DNA of 13,510 bases, taken from contig JALSGW010000280.1 in assembly GCA_026982585.1 (NCBI GenBank), positions 1 through 13,510 of the forward strand, written 5' to 3'. The stretch comes from Alphaproteobacteria bacterium (GTDB taxonomy: Bacteria; Pseudomonadota; Alphaproteobacteria; Geminicoccales; Geminicoccaceae). The position numbers were made by a program, and so were the translations under genes. Below, piece by piece: positions 1-7,379 of the stretch; the first letter of the stretch is position 1; each line of letters begins with the position of its first letter. The notes beneath the pieces are model-generated. The model had not been told where the DNA came from. It did no database searches and saw nothing but the letters and a program-made list of their open reading frames with translations.

Positions 1-321
1 CGGGCTGAACACCGCGGCGCCGGTGGGACCCTTGTTCTTCAGGCGCTCATAGCACTCCACGCCCTTGTCGTTGTTGTACTGGGTGTCGCACTCCTCGAAC
101 ACGATCTTGATGCCGTTGATGCCGCCGTCGCGCTCGTTGATGAGGTTGTAGTAGTCGGCGACACCGTTGGCGAAGGGTTCGCCGTTGGGCCCGTAGGGCC
201 CGGTGCGATACACCAGGGACGGGATGAACTGCACGTTCTCCTCGGCCCAGGCCGCAACCGGCAGGCTTCCCGCCGCGGCCACGCCCATGAGGGCCACAAG
301 GGCGATGCCTCTCTTGCTCAT
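1..321 (-). CDS. HAAT-family ABC transporter periplasmic substrate-binding protein (3' part missing)
   Basis: The first 107 codons of a branched-chain-amino-acid-type binding protein (periplasmic-binding-protein type 1 fold), cut by the left edge. It would capture the substrate in the periplasm and deliver it to the two permeases encoded just upstream. The N-terminus is a clear Sec signal peptide: basic MSKR, a hydrophobic core to about residue 23, and a likely signal-peptidase I site after AWA (residues 24-26). The mature part begins EENVQFIPSL and contains GPYGPNGEPFANG and a GVECYERLK segment, typical of the binding proteins found in livGHM-type clusters that include an acyl-CoA ligase. 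The start is well supported by GGAGG at 329-333 (minus strand), 7 nt before the ATG. It lies 47 nt downstream of the livM-type gene. The ligand cannot be read from this fragment; a carboxylate or amino acid is the family expectation. Confidence 0.92.
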   Translation of the reverse strand, partial: MSKRGIALVALMGVAAAGSLPVAAWAEENVQFIPSLVYRTGPYGPNGEPFANGVADYYNLINERDGGINGIKIVFEECDTQYNNDKGVECYERLKNKGPTGAAVFSP

Positions 322-333
322 GACCTCACCTCC
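322..333 (-). promoter_or_regulatory. Strong ribosome binding site of the binding-protein gene
   Basis: On the minus strand GGAGG (329-333) lies 7 nt before the ATG at 321. It is the best Shine-Dalgarno match in the minus-strand operon. This fits the usual need for more binding protein than permease; that reading is inference. Confidence 0.6.
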
Positions 334-368
334 CGTTGCGATGGCAGCCTACGGGTACCACAAGGGGT

Positions 369-1448
369 TCAATATGGGAACGGCCAGCGCCGGAGCTTCT
401 CCTTGCCGATCTGCCACAGGCGGTTGAGCCCGTGGGGCTCGACGATGAGGAAGAAAATGATGAGCGCACCCATGATCATGAATTCGATGTGGGAAGCCAG
501 GGCGACCGCCTCGGCGAGCCCCAAAGAGAGCAGCGCGTTGTTGAGGAAGATCGGCAGCAGCACGATGAAGCCGGCGCCGAGGAAGGAGCCGAGAATCGAG
601 CCGAGGCCGCCGATGATGATCATGAACAGCACCCGGAAGCTCACGTTGATGTCGAAGGCGAGCGCCTCCACCGACCCCGTGTAGGCGAAGGCCCACAGCG
701 CTCCCGCGATGCCGCAGTAGAAGGAGCTGATGGCGAAGGCGGAGAGCTTGGTGGTGAGCGGCCGGATGCCGATGATCTCGGCGGCGATGTCCATGTCCCG
801 GATCGCCATCCAGGCCCGCCCGATCTTGAGCCGCACCATGTTCTTGGCGAGCAGCGCCAGCAGCGCCACCGCACTCAGCACGAAGAAGTACTTGGCGAGC
901 GGCTTGGCCTCGAAGCCGGTCACGTAGACCTCGCCGAAGATCGCCCGGGGCGGCGCGCTGATCACGCCGGAGGCGCTGTAGTTGGTGAACCAGGGCACCC
1001 GGTTGTAGAGCCAGAGCAGGAAGAACTGCGCCGCAAGCGTCGCCACCGCCAGGTAGAAGCCCTTGATGCGCAGGCTCGGCAGGCCGAAGAGGATGCCCAC
1101 CCCGGCCGTGATCAGCCCCGCGAGCAGCAGCACCACCACGATGTGCAGCTCCGGAAAGGCGGTGGCGAGCTTGTAGGCGGCGAAGGCGCCGGTGGCCATG
1201 AAGCCGCCCGTGCCGAGCGACAGCTGGCCCGCATAGCCGGTCAGGAGATTGAGCCCGACCGCCGCCAGCCCGTAGATCAAAAACGGCAGCATGATGGTCT
1301 CGAGCCAGTACTGGCTCGCCGTGGCCGGGATGACGACGAAGGCGATCAAAAGGATGACCGCGATGCCGATCCGGTCCTGGCGGATCGGGAAGATCGCCTG
1401 GTCGGCGGCATAGCTGGTGCGGAACTGTCCGGTCTCGCGGTAGATCAC
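369..1448 (-). CDS. livM: LivM-type ABC transporter permease
   Basis: A 359-residue inner-membrane permease of the LivM family, one half of the membrane channel of a HAAT importer. Several hydrophobic segments are visible (about residues 27-43, 50-72, 102-121, 130-148, 186-203, 236-256, 272-303 and 322-337). The family-typical cytoplasmic coupling segment GRAWMAIRDMDIAAEIIGI (210-228) is where the ATPases dock. GYAGQLSLGTGGFMATGA (71-88) is the conserved LivM N-terminal motif. Translation starts at GTG (1446-1448), 3 nt after the stop of the livH-type gene, so it is very likely translationally coupled. The family and role are secure; 'livM' denotes the family and does not mean that leucine, isoleucine or valine is the substrate. 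The acyl-CoA ligase in the same operon suggests another carboxylate. Confidence 0.93.
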   Translation of the reverse strand: MIYRETGQFRTSYAADQAIFPIRQDRIGIAVILLIAFVVIPATASQYWLETIMLPFLIYGLAAVGLNLLTGYAGQLSLGTGGFMATGAFAAYKLATAFPELHIVVVLLLAGLITAGVGILFGLPSLRIKGFYLAVATLAAQFFLLWLYNRVPWFTNYSASGVISAPPRAIFGEVYVTGFEAKPLAKYFFVLSAVALLALLAKNMVRLKIGRAWMAIRDMDIAAEIIGIRPLTTKLSAFAISSFYCGIAGALWAFAYTGSVEALAFDINVSFRVLFMIIIGGLGSILGSFLGAGFIVLLPIFLNNALLSLGLAEAVALASHIEFMIMGALIIFFLIVEPHGLNRLWQIGKEKLRRWPFPY

Positions 1449-1451
1449 GGC

Positions 1452-2387
1452 CTACACCCGTTCGATGATCTTCTCGCCGAAGAGCCCCTCGGGGCGGAAC
1501 AGCAGGAACACCATCGCCAGCATATAGGCGAACCAGTCCTCGATGGCGCCGCCGATCACGGGTCCCCAATAGACCTCCGCCACCTTCTCGCCGCCGCCGA
1601 TGATCAGCCCGCCGACGATCGCCCCGGGCACCGAGGTGAAGCCGCCCAGGATCAAGACCGGCAAGGCCTTGAGCGCGATCAACGCGAGGTTGAACTGCAC
1701 ACCCAGCTTCGCGCCCCAGAGCACCCCCGCCACCAGCCCGACCAGGCCCGCCACCGTCCACACGATGGTCCAGATGACATTGAGCGGGATGCCGACGGTG
1801 AGCGCCGCCTGATGGTCGTCCGCCACCGCCCGGAGCGCCCGGCCGGTGGGCGTGTACTGGAAGAACAGGGCGAGGCCGGCGACCAGCACCCCGCACACCG
1901 CCGCCGCGAACAAATCAAAGGAATTGAGCAGCATGTCGCCGATGAAGATGGGGTCCTCGGGGATGCCGATGTCGAGCCGGCGCACGTCCGAGCCCCAGAT
2001 GGTCTGGCCGAAGCCGTCGAGGAAAAAGGTGATGCCGATGGTGGCCATGAAGAGGATGATCGGCGCCTGGTTGACCAGCGGCCGCAGCACCACCCGTTCG
2101 ATCGCGAAGGCGAGCGCCACCATCACCATGACGGTGATGATCAGCGACAGCCAGATCGGCAGCCCGAGATCGATAAAGCCGACGAAGAACAGGGCGGCGA
2201 ACAGCACCATCGCGCCCTGGGCGAAGTTGAACACCCCCGAAGCCTTGAAGATGAGGACGAAGCCGAGCGCCACGAGCGCATACATGACGCCCGCGGCCAG
2301 CCCGCCGATCAGCACCTCGAAGAAAAACAAGGGCGCCTCGGCGATCTGCCGGAAGGGCTCGACGAAGATCGAATAGAGCGTGTCCAT
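1452..2387 (-). CDS. livH: LivH-type ABC transporter permease
   Basis: A 311-residue inner-membrane permease of the LivH family and partner of the LivM-type protein encoded 3 nt downstream. Motifs seen: FKASGVFNFAQGAMVLFAAL (47-66), the classic LivH segment, the coupling-helix region TGRALRAVADDHQAALTVGI (181-200), GGFTSVPGAIVGGLIIGGGE (248-267), and the C-terminal FRPEGLFGEK (297-306). Multiple membrane-spanning stretches fill the rest. ATG 2387 is preceded by only a poor Shine-Dalgarno sequence. The livG-type stop is 8 nt upstream, so re-initiation by ribosomes finishing livG is likely. Length and motifs are normal for the family. Substrate is undetermined, as for the other subunits. Confidence 0.93.
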   Translation of the reverse strand: MDTLYSIFVEPFRQIAEAPLFFFEVLIGGLAAGVMYALVALGFVLIFKASGVFNFAQGAMVLFAALFFVGFIDLGLPIWLSLIITVMVMVALAFAIERVVLRPLVNQAPIILFMATIGITFFLDGFGQTIWGSDVRRLDIGIPEDPIFIGDMLLNSFDLFAAAVCGVLVAGLALFFQYTPTGRALRAVADDHQAALTVGIPLNVIWTIVWTVAGLVGLVAGVLWGAKLGVQFNLALIALKALPVLILGGFTSVPGAIVGGLIIGGGEKVAEVYWGPVIGGAIEDWFAYMLAMVFLLFRPEGLFGEKIIERV

Positions 2388-2395
2388 GGCCGTTA

Positions 2396-3229
2396 TCAGT
2401 CGTGTTGGACGCCGAGATAGGCCTCGATCACCGCCGGGTCGTTGCGCACCTCGTCCGGCGTACCGTCGGCGAGCACCCGGCCGTAGTCGAGCACCACCAC
2501 CCGGTCCGAAATGTCCATCACCACGCTCATGTCGTGCTCGATAAGCGCGATGGTGGTGCCGTATTCCTCGTTCACGTCGAGGATGAAACGCACCATGTCC
2601 TCCTTTTCCTCGAGGTTCATCCCCGCCATCGGCTCGTCGAGCAGCAGAAGCTCCGGCTCCATGGCGAGCGCCCGCGCGAGCTCCACCCGCTTCTGCAGAC
2701 CATAGGGCAGCTTGCCCACCGGCACGTGGCGGATGTGCTGGATCTCGAGGAAGTCGATGATGCGCTCGACGAAGGCCCGGTTCTCGAGCTCCTCCCTGCG
2801 CGCCCGGCCGAGGTAGAACGCCTGTTCGAGAAAGCTCGCCCGCATCTTGAGGATGCGGCCGGTCATGATGTTGTCGAGGGTGCTCATGCCTTTGAAGAGC
2901 GCGATGTTCTGGAAGGTGCGGGCGATGCCCTCCTTGGCCGCGAAATGCGGCCGCATCTTCCTGAGGCGCCGGCCCTTCCAGATCAGACTGCCCTCCTGCG
3001 GCTGGTAGAAGCCGTTGATGACGTTCAGCATGGAGGACTTGCCGGCGCCGTTGGGGCCGATGATGGCGCGGATCTCCCCCTTGCGGATGTCGAAGCTCAC
3101 CTGCGCGAGCGCCTGCACGCCGCCGAAGCGGAGGCTGATGTTGTCCACCTGCAGCAGCACCTCGCCGATGTCGCGCTTGCGCGCGACGGCGGTCTGGGTG
3201 CCCGGAGAAGTGGCGAGAACCTCGTTCAT
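2396..3229 (-). CDS. livG: LivG-type ABC transporter ATP-binding protein
   Basis: A 277-residue cytoplasmic ATPase that powers the importer. Walker A is GPNGAGKS (58-65), the Q-loop is Q107 in ARTFQNIALF, and the signature is the LivG-style variant LPYGLQKR (174-181) instead of LSGGQ. Walker B is ELLLLDEP (193-200), and the switch histidine is H232 in IEHDMSVV. The C-terminal AVIEAYLG (266-273) is the usual LivG ending. An N-terminal extension of about 22 residues precedes the nucleotide-binding domain; the upstream part to MNEVL is accepted because the ATG overlaps the ligase stop as ATGA (3226-3229), a typical coupled junction. ABC importers of this class need a LivF partner as well. None is present on this side of the window, so it is probably beyond the left edge. 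Confidence 0.94.
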   Translation of the reverse strand: MNEVLATSPGTQTAVARKRDIGEVLLQVDNISLRFGGVQALAQVSFDIRKGEIRAIIGPNGAGKSSMLNVINGFYQPQEGSLIWKGRRLRKMRPHFAAKEGIARTFQNIALFKGMSTLDNIMTGRILKMRASFLEQAFYLGRARREELENRAFVERIIDFLEIQHIRHVPVGKLPYGLQKRVELARALAMEPELLLLDEPMAGMNLEEKEDMVRFILDVNEEYGTTIALIEHDMSVVMDISDRVVVLDYGRVLADGTPDEVRNDPAVIEAYLGVQHD

Positions 3230-5151
3230 GCCGCTTGTCTCTCGCTCTTACGGTGGGCGCTCGTGTCCTGGATTCGGAGCTCCGCGCGCACCAGACCCTT
3301 GTGGCCGTCCTCGAAGGTCACCTCGCCCTCGTAGACCACCCGCTCGCGGCCGGCATAGATGGCCTCGATGATCGGCCGGTAGCGCTGGTCGATCACGCCC
3401 CGCCGCACCTTGCGGGTGCGGGTGACCTCGCCGTCGTCGGGATCGAGTTCCTTGTGCAGCAGCACGAAACGGCGGATGCGCTGGCCCTCCGGCAGGCTGG
3501 CGTTGACCTTCTCCACCTCGCCCAACAGCAGCTCATAGACCTTCGGATTGGCGGCCAGATTCTGGTAGTTGGTGAAGGGAATGCCCCGCGTCTCCGCCCA
3601 CTTGGAGACCATCGACCAGCGGATGCAGAGGATGGCGGCAAGCCACGGCCGCTCGTTGCCCAACACCACCGCCTCGCCGATGAAGGGCGAGAACTTCAGC
3701 TTGTTCTCGAGATACTGGGGGGAGAAGCGGATCCCGGCCTGGGTGCGCGCCAGATCCTTGAGCCGGTCCACCACCACGAGCCGCCCCTTGTCGTCGAAAT
3801 AGCCGGCATCCCCGGTGCGCAGAAAGCCGTCCTCGGTGAACGCCTCGCGGGTCGCCTCCTCGTTGCGGAAATAGCCCTTGAACATGCCCGGCGTCCTGGC
3901 CTGGATTTCGCCGAGCCCCTGTTCGTCCGGATCGTGGATGCGCACCTCCGAGCCCGGAAACGGCTTGCCGGAGCTGTCGAAGTCCACCTCGCCGTCGCTC
4001 TGGATGGTGTAGGCGCCGCCGGTCTCGGTCTGCCCGTAGAGCTGTTTGAGCGGCACCCCCATGGCGAGGAAGAACCGGAAGGTGTCGGGACCCAGGGCCG
4101 CGCCCCCGGTGGAAGCCGACTTGAGCCGGGAGAAGCCGAGCCGGTCCTTGAGCGCACCGAACAAAAGCAGCTCGGCGAGCCAGGAGCGCTGGCCGCGCTC
4201 GAGCCCCTCGTAGCCCATCTTGTAGGCGACGTCGAAGATCCACTGGTTGAGGGGATTGGCGTCCATGATGCGGGCGCGCACATCCGCCGCCGTCTGCTCC
4301 CACACCCGCGGCGCGAGCAGGATGTGGGTGGGGCCGATCTCGCGCAGATCCTGCATCGCCGTCTCCGCACTCTCCGGGAAGTTGACCCGGATCCGGCACA
4401 ACAGCGGCATCGCCACCACATACACCTGCTCCATGATCCACGGCAGGGGCAGGATGCTCACATATTCGTCCCCGGGGGCGCGCGGCTCCACCTGCAGATA
4501 GGTGCGCATATGCTCGAGGAAGGGACGGTGCTGGAGCATGGCGAGCTTGGGCTGGGCGGTGGTGCCCGAGGTGGTGCAGAGGATCGCCACGTCCTCGCCC
4601 CGGCCCTGGGCCACCTCGCGTTCGAAGCGCTCCGGATCCTGCCTCGCCACCTCCGCCCCGAGCGCCTCAAGCCGCTCCCAGGACACCAGCCTCGGATCGT
4701 CGTATTTGCGCATCCCGCGCGGGTCGTGATAGACGATGTGGCGCACGCTCGGGATGCCGTCGCCGAGCTCGAGCAGCTTGTCCACCTGCTCCTCGTCCTC
4801 GGCCACCACCAGCCGCGCCTCGGCGTAGTTGATGAGATAGGCCGCCTCCGGGGCGAGCACGTCCTCGTAGATGCCCACCGTCATGCAGCCGAGCGCGTGG
4901 GCGGCGAGCTCGCTCCACACCCAGTTGGGCCGGTTGCGGCCGATCAGCGCCACCACCGCACCGCGCTCGAGGCCGAGGGCCGCAAAGCCGAGGGCGATGG
5001 TGCGCACCTCCTCGGCATAGCGCCGCCAGGTGAACTCGTTCCAGATTCCGAACTCCTTCTCCCGCATCGCCACCTCCTCGGGGAAGCGGCGCGCGTTGTG
5101 GAGGAGGAGCTTGGGAAAGGTGTCCAGCTCGTCGAGATCGGGCAAGCTCAT
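3226..5151 (-). CDS. AMP-forming acyl-CoA ligase (long-chain fatty-acid/aryl-CoA ligase type)
   Basis: A cytoplasmic ligase of the ANL superfamily, about 641 residues, that activates a carboxylic acid through an acyl-adenylate to its CoA thioester. With the chosen start the phosphate-binding loop is TTSGTTAQPK (about 193-202), the adenine motif is YGQTETG (about 372-378), then TGD (about 446-448), the hinge DRLKDL (about 462-467), and the C-terminal catalytic lysine in TRTRKVRR (about K581). The length fits bacterial FadD/long-chain ligases of the AMP-binding family. An in-frame ATG at 5175 would add 8 residues, but it has no ribosome binding site, while ATG 5151 has GGGGA about 6 nt upstream, and the protein then begins MSLPDLDELDTFPKLL. 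It is first in the operon and overlaps livG by ATGA. Ligases of this type are known to sit with HAAT transporter genes in several proteobacteria, which suggests import coupled to CoA activation. The substrate class cannot be read. Confidence 0.9.
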   Translation of the reverse strand: MSLPDLDELDTFPKLLLHNARRFPEEVAMREKEFGIWNEFTWRRYAEEVRTIALGFAALGLERGAVVALIGRNRPNWVWSELAAHALGCMTVGIYEDVLAPEAAYLINYAEARLVVAEDEEQVDKLLELGDGIPSVRHIVYHDPRGMRKYDDPRLVSWERLEALGAEVARQDPERFEREVAQGRGEDVAILCTTSGTTAQPKLAMLQHRPFLEHMRTYLQVEPRAPGDEYVSILPLPWIMEQVYVVAMPLLCRIRVNFPESAETAMQDLREIGPTHILLAPRVWEQTAADVRARIMDANPLNQWIFDVAYKMGYEGLERGQRSWLAELLLFGALKDRLGFSRLKSASTGGAALGPDTFRFFLAMGVPLKQLYGQTETGGAYTIQSDGEVDFDSSGKPFPGSEVRIHDPDEQGLGEIQARTPGMFKGYFRNEEATREAFTEDGFLRTGDAGYFDDKGRLVVVDRLKDLARTQAGIRFSPQYLENKLKFSPFIGEAVVLGNERPWLAAILCIRWSMVSKWAETRGIPFTNYQNLAANPKVYELLLGEVEKVNASLPEGQRIRRFVLLHKELDPDDGEVTRTRKVRRGVIDQRYRPIIEAIYAGRERVVYEGEVTFEDGHKGLVRAELRIQDTSAHRKSERQAA

Positions 5152-5225
5152 CGACGGTCCCCGGCCCTCCAGCATGTGGTATTCGTGGCCGCAAAAGCGG
5201 TATCCCGCCCCGGCGGCGCGGGCGG

Positions 5226-5256
5226 ACTATAGCACAAAGTCCCGCGCATCCCGCAA
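5226..5256 (-). promoter_or_regulatory. Possible sigma-70 promoter of the minus-strand ligase-transporter operon
   Basis: On the minus strand TATAGT (5226-5231) matches the -10 consensus at five of six positions and is one of the few AT-rich spots in the 262-base divergent region. A poor -35 candidate, TTGCGG (5251-5256), lies 19 nt upstream, longer than ideal. Transcription would begin near 5219 and give a leader of about 70 nt. A small inverted repeat, GGACT-N9-AGTCC (5224-5242), covers the -10 box and could be an operator. Inference only. Confidence 0.3.
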
Positions 5257-5352
5257 GGCCGGCCGGTTTGCGCGGCGCGGAAAGCGCGGCGGTCCGGCGC
5301 GCAACGGGGTACGCTGGAGCCCGTAGGCCATCGGGCGCATGTCCTCCCAAGG

Positions 5353-5377
5353 GGGCGGGGACTTGTCTTCCCCGCCC
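5353..5377 (+). repeat. GC-rich inverted repeat (9-bp stem, 7-nt loop) upstream of the second livH
   Basis: GGGCGGGGA (5353-5361) and TCCCCGCCC (5369-5377) are perfect reverse complements separated by seven bases. The right arm overlaps an alternative stem, CCGCC/GGCGG (5372-5376 with 5380-5384). In the plus-strand RNA the hairpin would lie about 36 nt before the livH ATG. It has no T-run, so it is not a standard terminator. It may be a leader structure or an operator; the role is unknown. Confidence 0.5.
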
Positions 5378-5413
5378 GGGGCGGTAAGCGATGGCGGCGC
5401 GGAGGGAGGGGCG

Positions 5414-6331
5414 ATGGATCCGTCGTTGCTGCTTGAGCAGACCCTAAACGGCCTGCAGCTCGGGGTGATGCTCTTTCTGCTCGCGGCCGGGCTCACCCTC
5501 GTCTTCGGCATTATGGACTTCATCAACCTCGCCCACGGCTCCTTCTACATGCTCGGCGCCTATCTCACCGCCTGGCTGGTGGGGTGGAGCGAAGCGTTCC
5601 TGCCCTCTTTGGCGGGGGCTCTGGTGCTCACCGCTCTCGTCGGCCTGTTGGTCGAGCGGCTGGTGGCCCGGAGGCTCTATGCGGCCGATCACCTCTATCA
5701 GGTGCTCGCCACCTTCGGCCTCATCCTGTTCTTCAACGAGCTCATCAGGCTGTTGTTCGGCCCGCAGCCGATCTTTCTCGAACCGCCCGCCTGGCTCGCC
5801 GGCCAGCTGGAGATCGCCGGCGCACCCTATCCGCGCATCCGCATCGCCATCGTGCTGGCGGGGCTTATGAGCGGGCTATTGCTCTGGTGGCTGATCGGCC
5901 GCACCCGGCTCGGCATGTGGATCCGCGCCGGCGCCGACGACCGCGAGACCATCGCCGCCCTCGGGGTGGACATCGGGCTCGTGTTCGCCCTCGTCTTCGC
6001 CCTCGGGGCGGCGCTCGCGGCCCTTGCCGGTGCGATGGCGGGAACCCTGGTGGCGGTGCGCATCGGCATGGGCGAGGAGATCTTGATCCTCACCTTCGTG
6101 GTGATCGTCATCGGCGGCATCGGCTCGGTGCGCGGGGCGCTGGTCGGGGCGCTGTTGGTGGGGCTCGTCGACACCTATGGCCGGGCGTTGCTGCCGGATG
6201 TGCTCGCGCTTGTGATGGAACGCAGCGTTGCCGATGCCGCCGGCGCGGCCATGGCCTCCATGGCCATCTACCTCCTGATGGCGGTGGTGCTGGCCCTGCG
6301 TCCGCAGGGTCTGTTGCCGGCGCGGGGGTGA
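5414..6331 (+). CDS. livH: LivH-type ABC transporter permease (second cassette)
   Basis: A 305-residue LivH-family inner-membrane permease, first gene of a second HAAT cassette. Motifs seen: GLTLVFGIMDFINLAHGSFY (26-45), the coupling region TRLGMWIRAGADDRETIAAL (164-183), VVIVIGGIGSVRGALVGALL (229-248), and the C-terminal LALRPQGLLPARG (293-305). An in-frame ATG at 5339 would add 25 Gly/Ser/Ala-rich residues; ATG 5414 is preferred because the purine-rich stretch at 5401-5411 (GGAGGGAGGGG) is an excellent ribosome binding site, and the protein then begins MDPSLLLEQTLNGLQ as family members do. Its sequence is only distantly similar to the LivH-type protein at 1452-2387, so this is not a recent duplication. 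The stop is followed after one base by the livM start. The substrate is unknown. Confidence 0.93.
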   Translation: MDPSLLLEQTLNGLQLGVMLFLLAAGLTLVFGIMDFINLAHGSFYMLGAYLTAWLVGWSEAFLPSLAGALVLTALVGLLVERLVARRLYAADHLYQVLATFGLILFFNELIRLLFGPQPIFLEPPAWLAGQLEIAGAPYPRIRIAIVLAGLMSGLLLWWLIGRTRLGMWIRAGADDRETIAALGVDIGLVFALVFALGAALAALAGAMAGTLVAVRIGMGEEILILTFVVIVIGGIGSVRGALVGALLVGLVDTYGRALLPDVLALVMERSVADAAGAAMASMAIYLLMAVVLALRPQGLLPARG

Positions 6332-6332
6332 G

Positions 6333-7379
6333 GTGCCGCGTCTGGCCGAGCTCGGGCTTGCGCTCAGGGCGGGTCTCCTGACCCTGTTGGCCCTCGCCCT
6401 GATGCTGCCGGCATGGGGCGATCCCTATGTCGTCAAGCTCGCAACCCGCATCCTCGTCTTCGCCCTGGCCGCGGCCGCGCTCGACCTCGCCCTCGGGGTG
6501 GGAGGCATGGTGAGCTTCGGGCACGCGGCCTTTCTCGGGCTCGGCGCCTATGTGGTGGGGATCAACTTCCTCCACGGTTTCGAGGGCAGCCTGTTGTTGG
6601 GGTTCGCCCCCACCCAGAGTCTGGTCCTCCAGCTCGTGCTGGCCGCGCTCCTCGCGGGCGGCTTCGCGCTCCTCACCGGCGCCATCAGCCTGCGCACCCG
6701 CGGCGTGGCCTTCATCATGATCACCCTGGCGTTTGCCCAGATGCTCTACTACCTTTTCGTCTCGCTGCGCCGCTACAACGGTGCCGACGGCATCGCGCTC
6801 TGGAACCGCAGCGACGGCGGGCTCCTCGACCTGGAGGATCCGGTCGCTTTCTATTTCCTTTGTCTCGCGGCGCTGCTTTTGTTCTTGTTTGTGGGCGGGC
6901 GCCTCTACCACAGCCGTTTCGGTCGCGCCCTGCGCGCCGCCCGCGACAACGAGCGCCGGGCCCAGGCGCTGGGCATCGACACCTATCGGGTGCGCCTGGT
7001 CGCCTACGGGATCTCCGGGGCGGTGACCGGCATCGCCGGGGTGTTGCTGGCCAACGCCACCTATTTCGTCGGCCCCGCCTATCTCAGCTGGCCGGTCTCC
7101 GGGCAGCTTCTGGTGATGGTGGTGCTGGGCGGCATGGGGACGCTGGTGGGGCCGGTGTTCGGCGCTCTCGTGCTGCTGCTCTTGGAGGAGTTCCTGCCGG
7201 GGCTGCTCGACTCGGTGCGGCCCGGGCTCGGTGAGAGCTGGAAGATCGTGCTGGGCCCGCTCCTCGTGGCGATCGCCCTCTATGCCCGCGGCGGACTGTG
7301 GGGCGTGCTGGCGCGGCGTCGGGTCGCCCGCGTGCGCTGGACCGGCCCGCGAGCCGCGAAGGCCCCTCGCCATGTGTGA
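6333..7379 (+). CDS. livM: LivM-type ABC transporter permease (second cassette)
   Basis: A 348-residue LivM-family inner-membrane permease that would pair with the preceding LivH-type protein. It shows VSFGHAAFLGLGAYVVG (60-76), the family N-terminal motif, the coupling segment SRFGRALRAARDNERRAQAL (194-213), a hydrophobic run at 171-188, and GGMGTLVGPVFGALVLLLLE (266-285). The start is GTG at 6333, one base after the livH TGA. Its ribosome binding site is the GGGGGTGAGG at the livH end, so the two genes are coupled. The C-terminus ends in a short basic tail (about 328-348). The livG ATG begins 8 nt before its stop. Family assignment is firm; the substrate is not identifiable. Confidence 0.93.
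   Translation: MPRLAELGLALRAGLLTLLALALMLPAWGDPYVVKLATRILVFALAAAALDLALGVGGMVSFGHAAFLGLGAYVVGINFLHGFEGSLLLGFAPTQSLVLQLVLAALLAGGFALLTGAISLRTRGVAFIMITLAFAQMLYYLFVSLRRYNGADGIALWNRSDGGLLDLEDPVAFYFLCLAALLLFLFVGGRLYHSRFGRALRAARDNERRAQALGIDTYRVRLVAYGISGAVTGIAGVLLANATYFVGPAYLSWPVSGQLLVMVVLGGMGTLVGPVFGALVLLLLEEFLPGLLDSVRPGLGESWKIVLGPLLVAIALYARGGLWGVLARRRVARVRWTGPRAAKAPRHV

Larger units (their letters stand above)
5152..5413. other. Divergent intergenic region between the two transporter operons
   Basis: This 262-base stretch lies between the start of the minus-strand ligase operon and the start of the plus-strand livH cassette, so it should carry promoters for both. It contains the candidate minus-strand -10 box at 5226-5231, the inverted repeat at 5224-5242 and the GC-rich hairpin at 5353-5377 just before the livH ribosome binding site. 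No convincing plus-strand -35/-10 pair was found, and no small gene is supported. Confidence 0.6.

Noticed and set aside
336..2420. Very long open frame on the plus strand opposite the livM- and livH-type genes (also a second long minus-strand frame at 349-1896).
   Set aside because: Translation is His/Asp/Glu/Arg-rich low-complexity with no recognisable domain, while the minus-strand frames give clear permeases. This is the usual open antisense frame of GC-rich codons.
2396..3229. Degenerate ABC signature LPYGLQKR in the first LivG as a sign of a dead ATPase.
   Set aside because: This variant is usual in LivG-type ATPases; Walker A, Walker B and the switch histidine are intact.
2402..3334. 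Plus-strand open frame opposite livG.
   Set aside because: Histidine/valine/aspartate-rich mirror of the ATPase codons; no start signal and no family similarity.
3235..5232. 665-codon plus-strand open frame opposite the acyl-CoA ligase.
   Set aside because: Rich in Leu, His, Arg and Gly without any family motif, and wholly antisense to an intact ligase with all its motifs.
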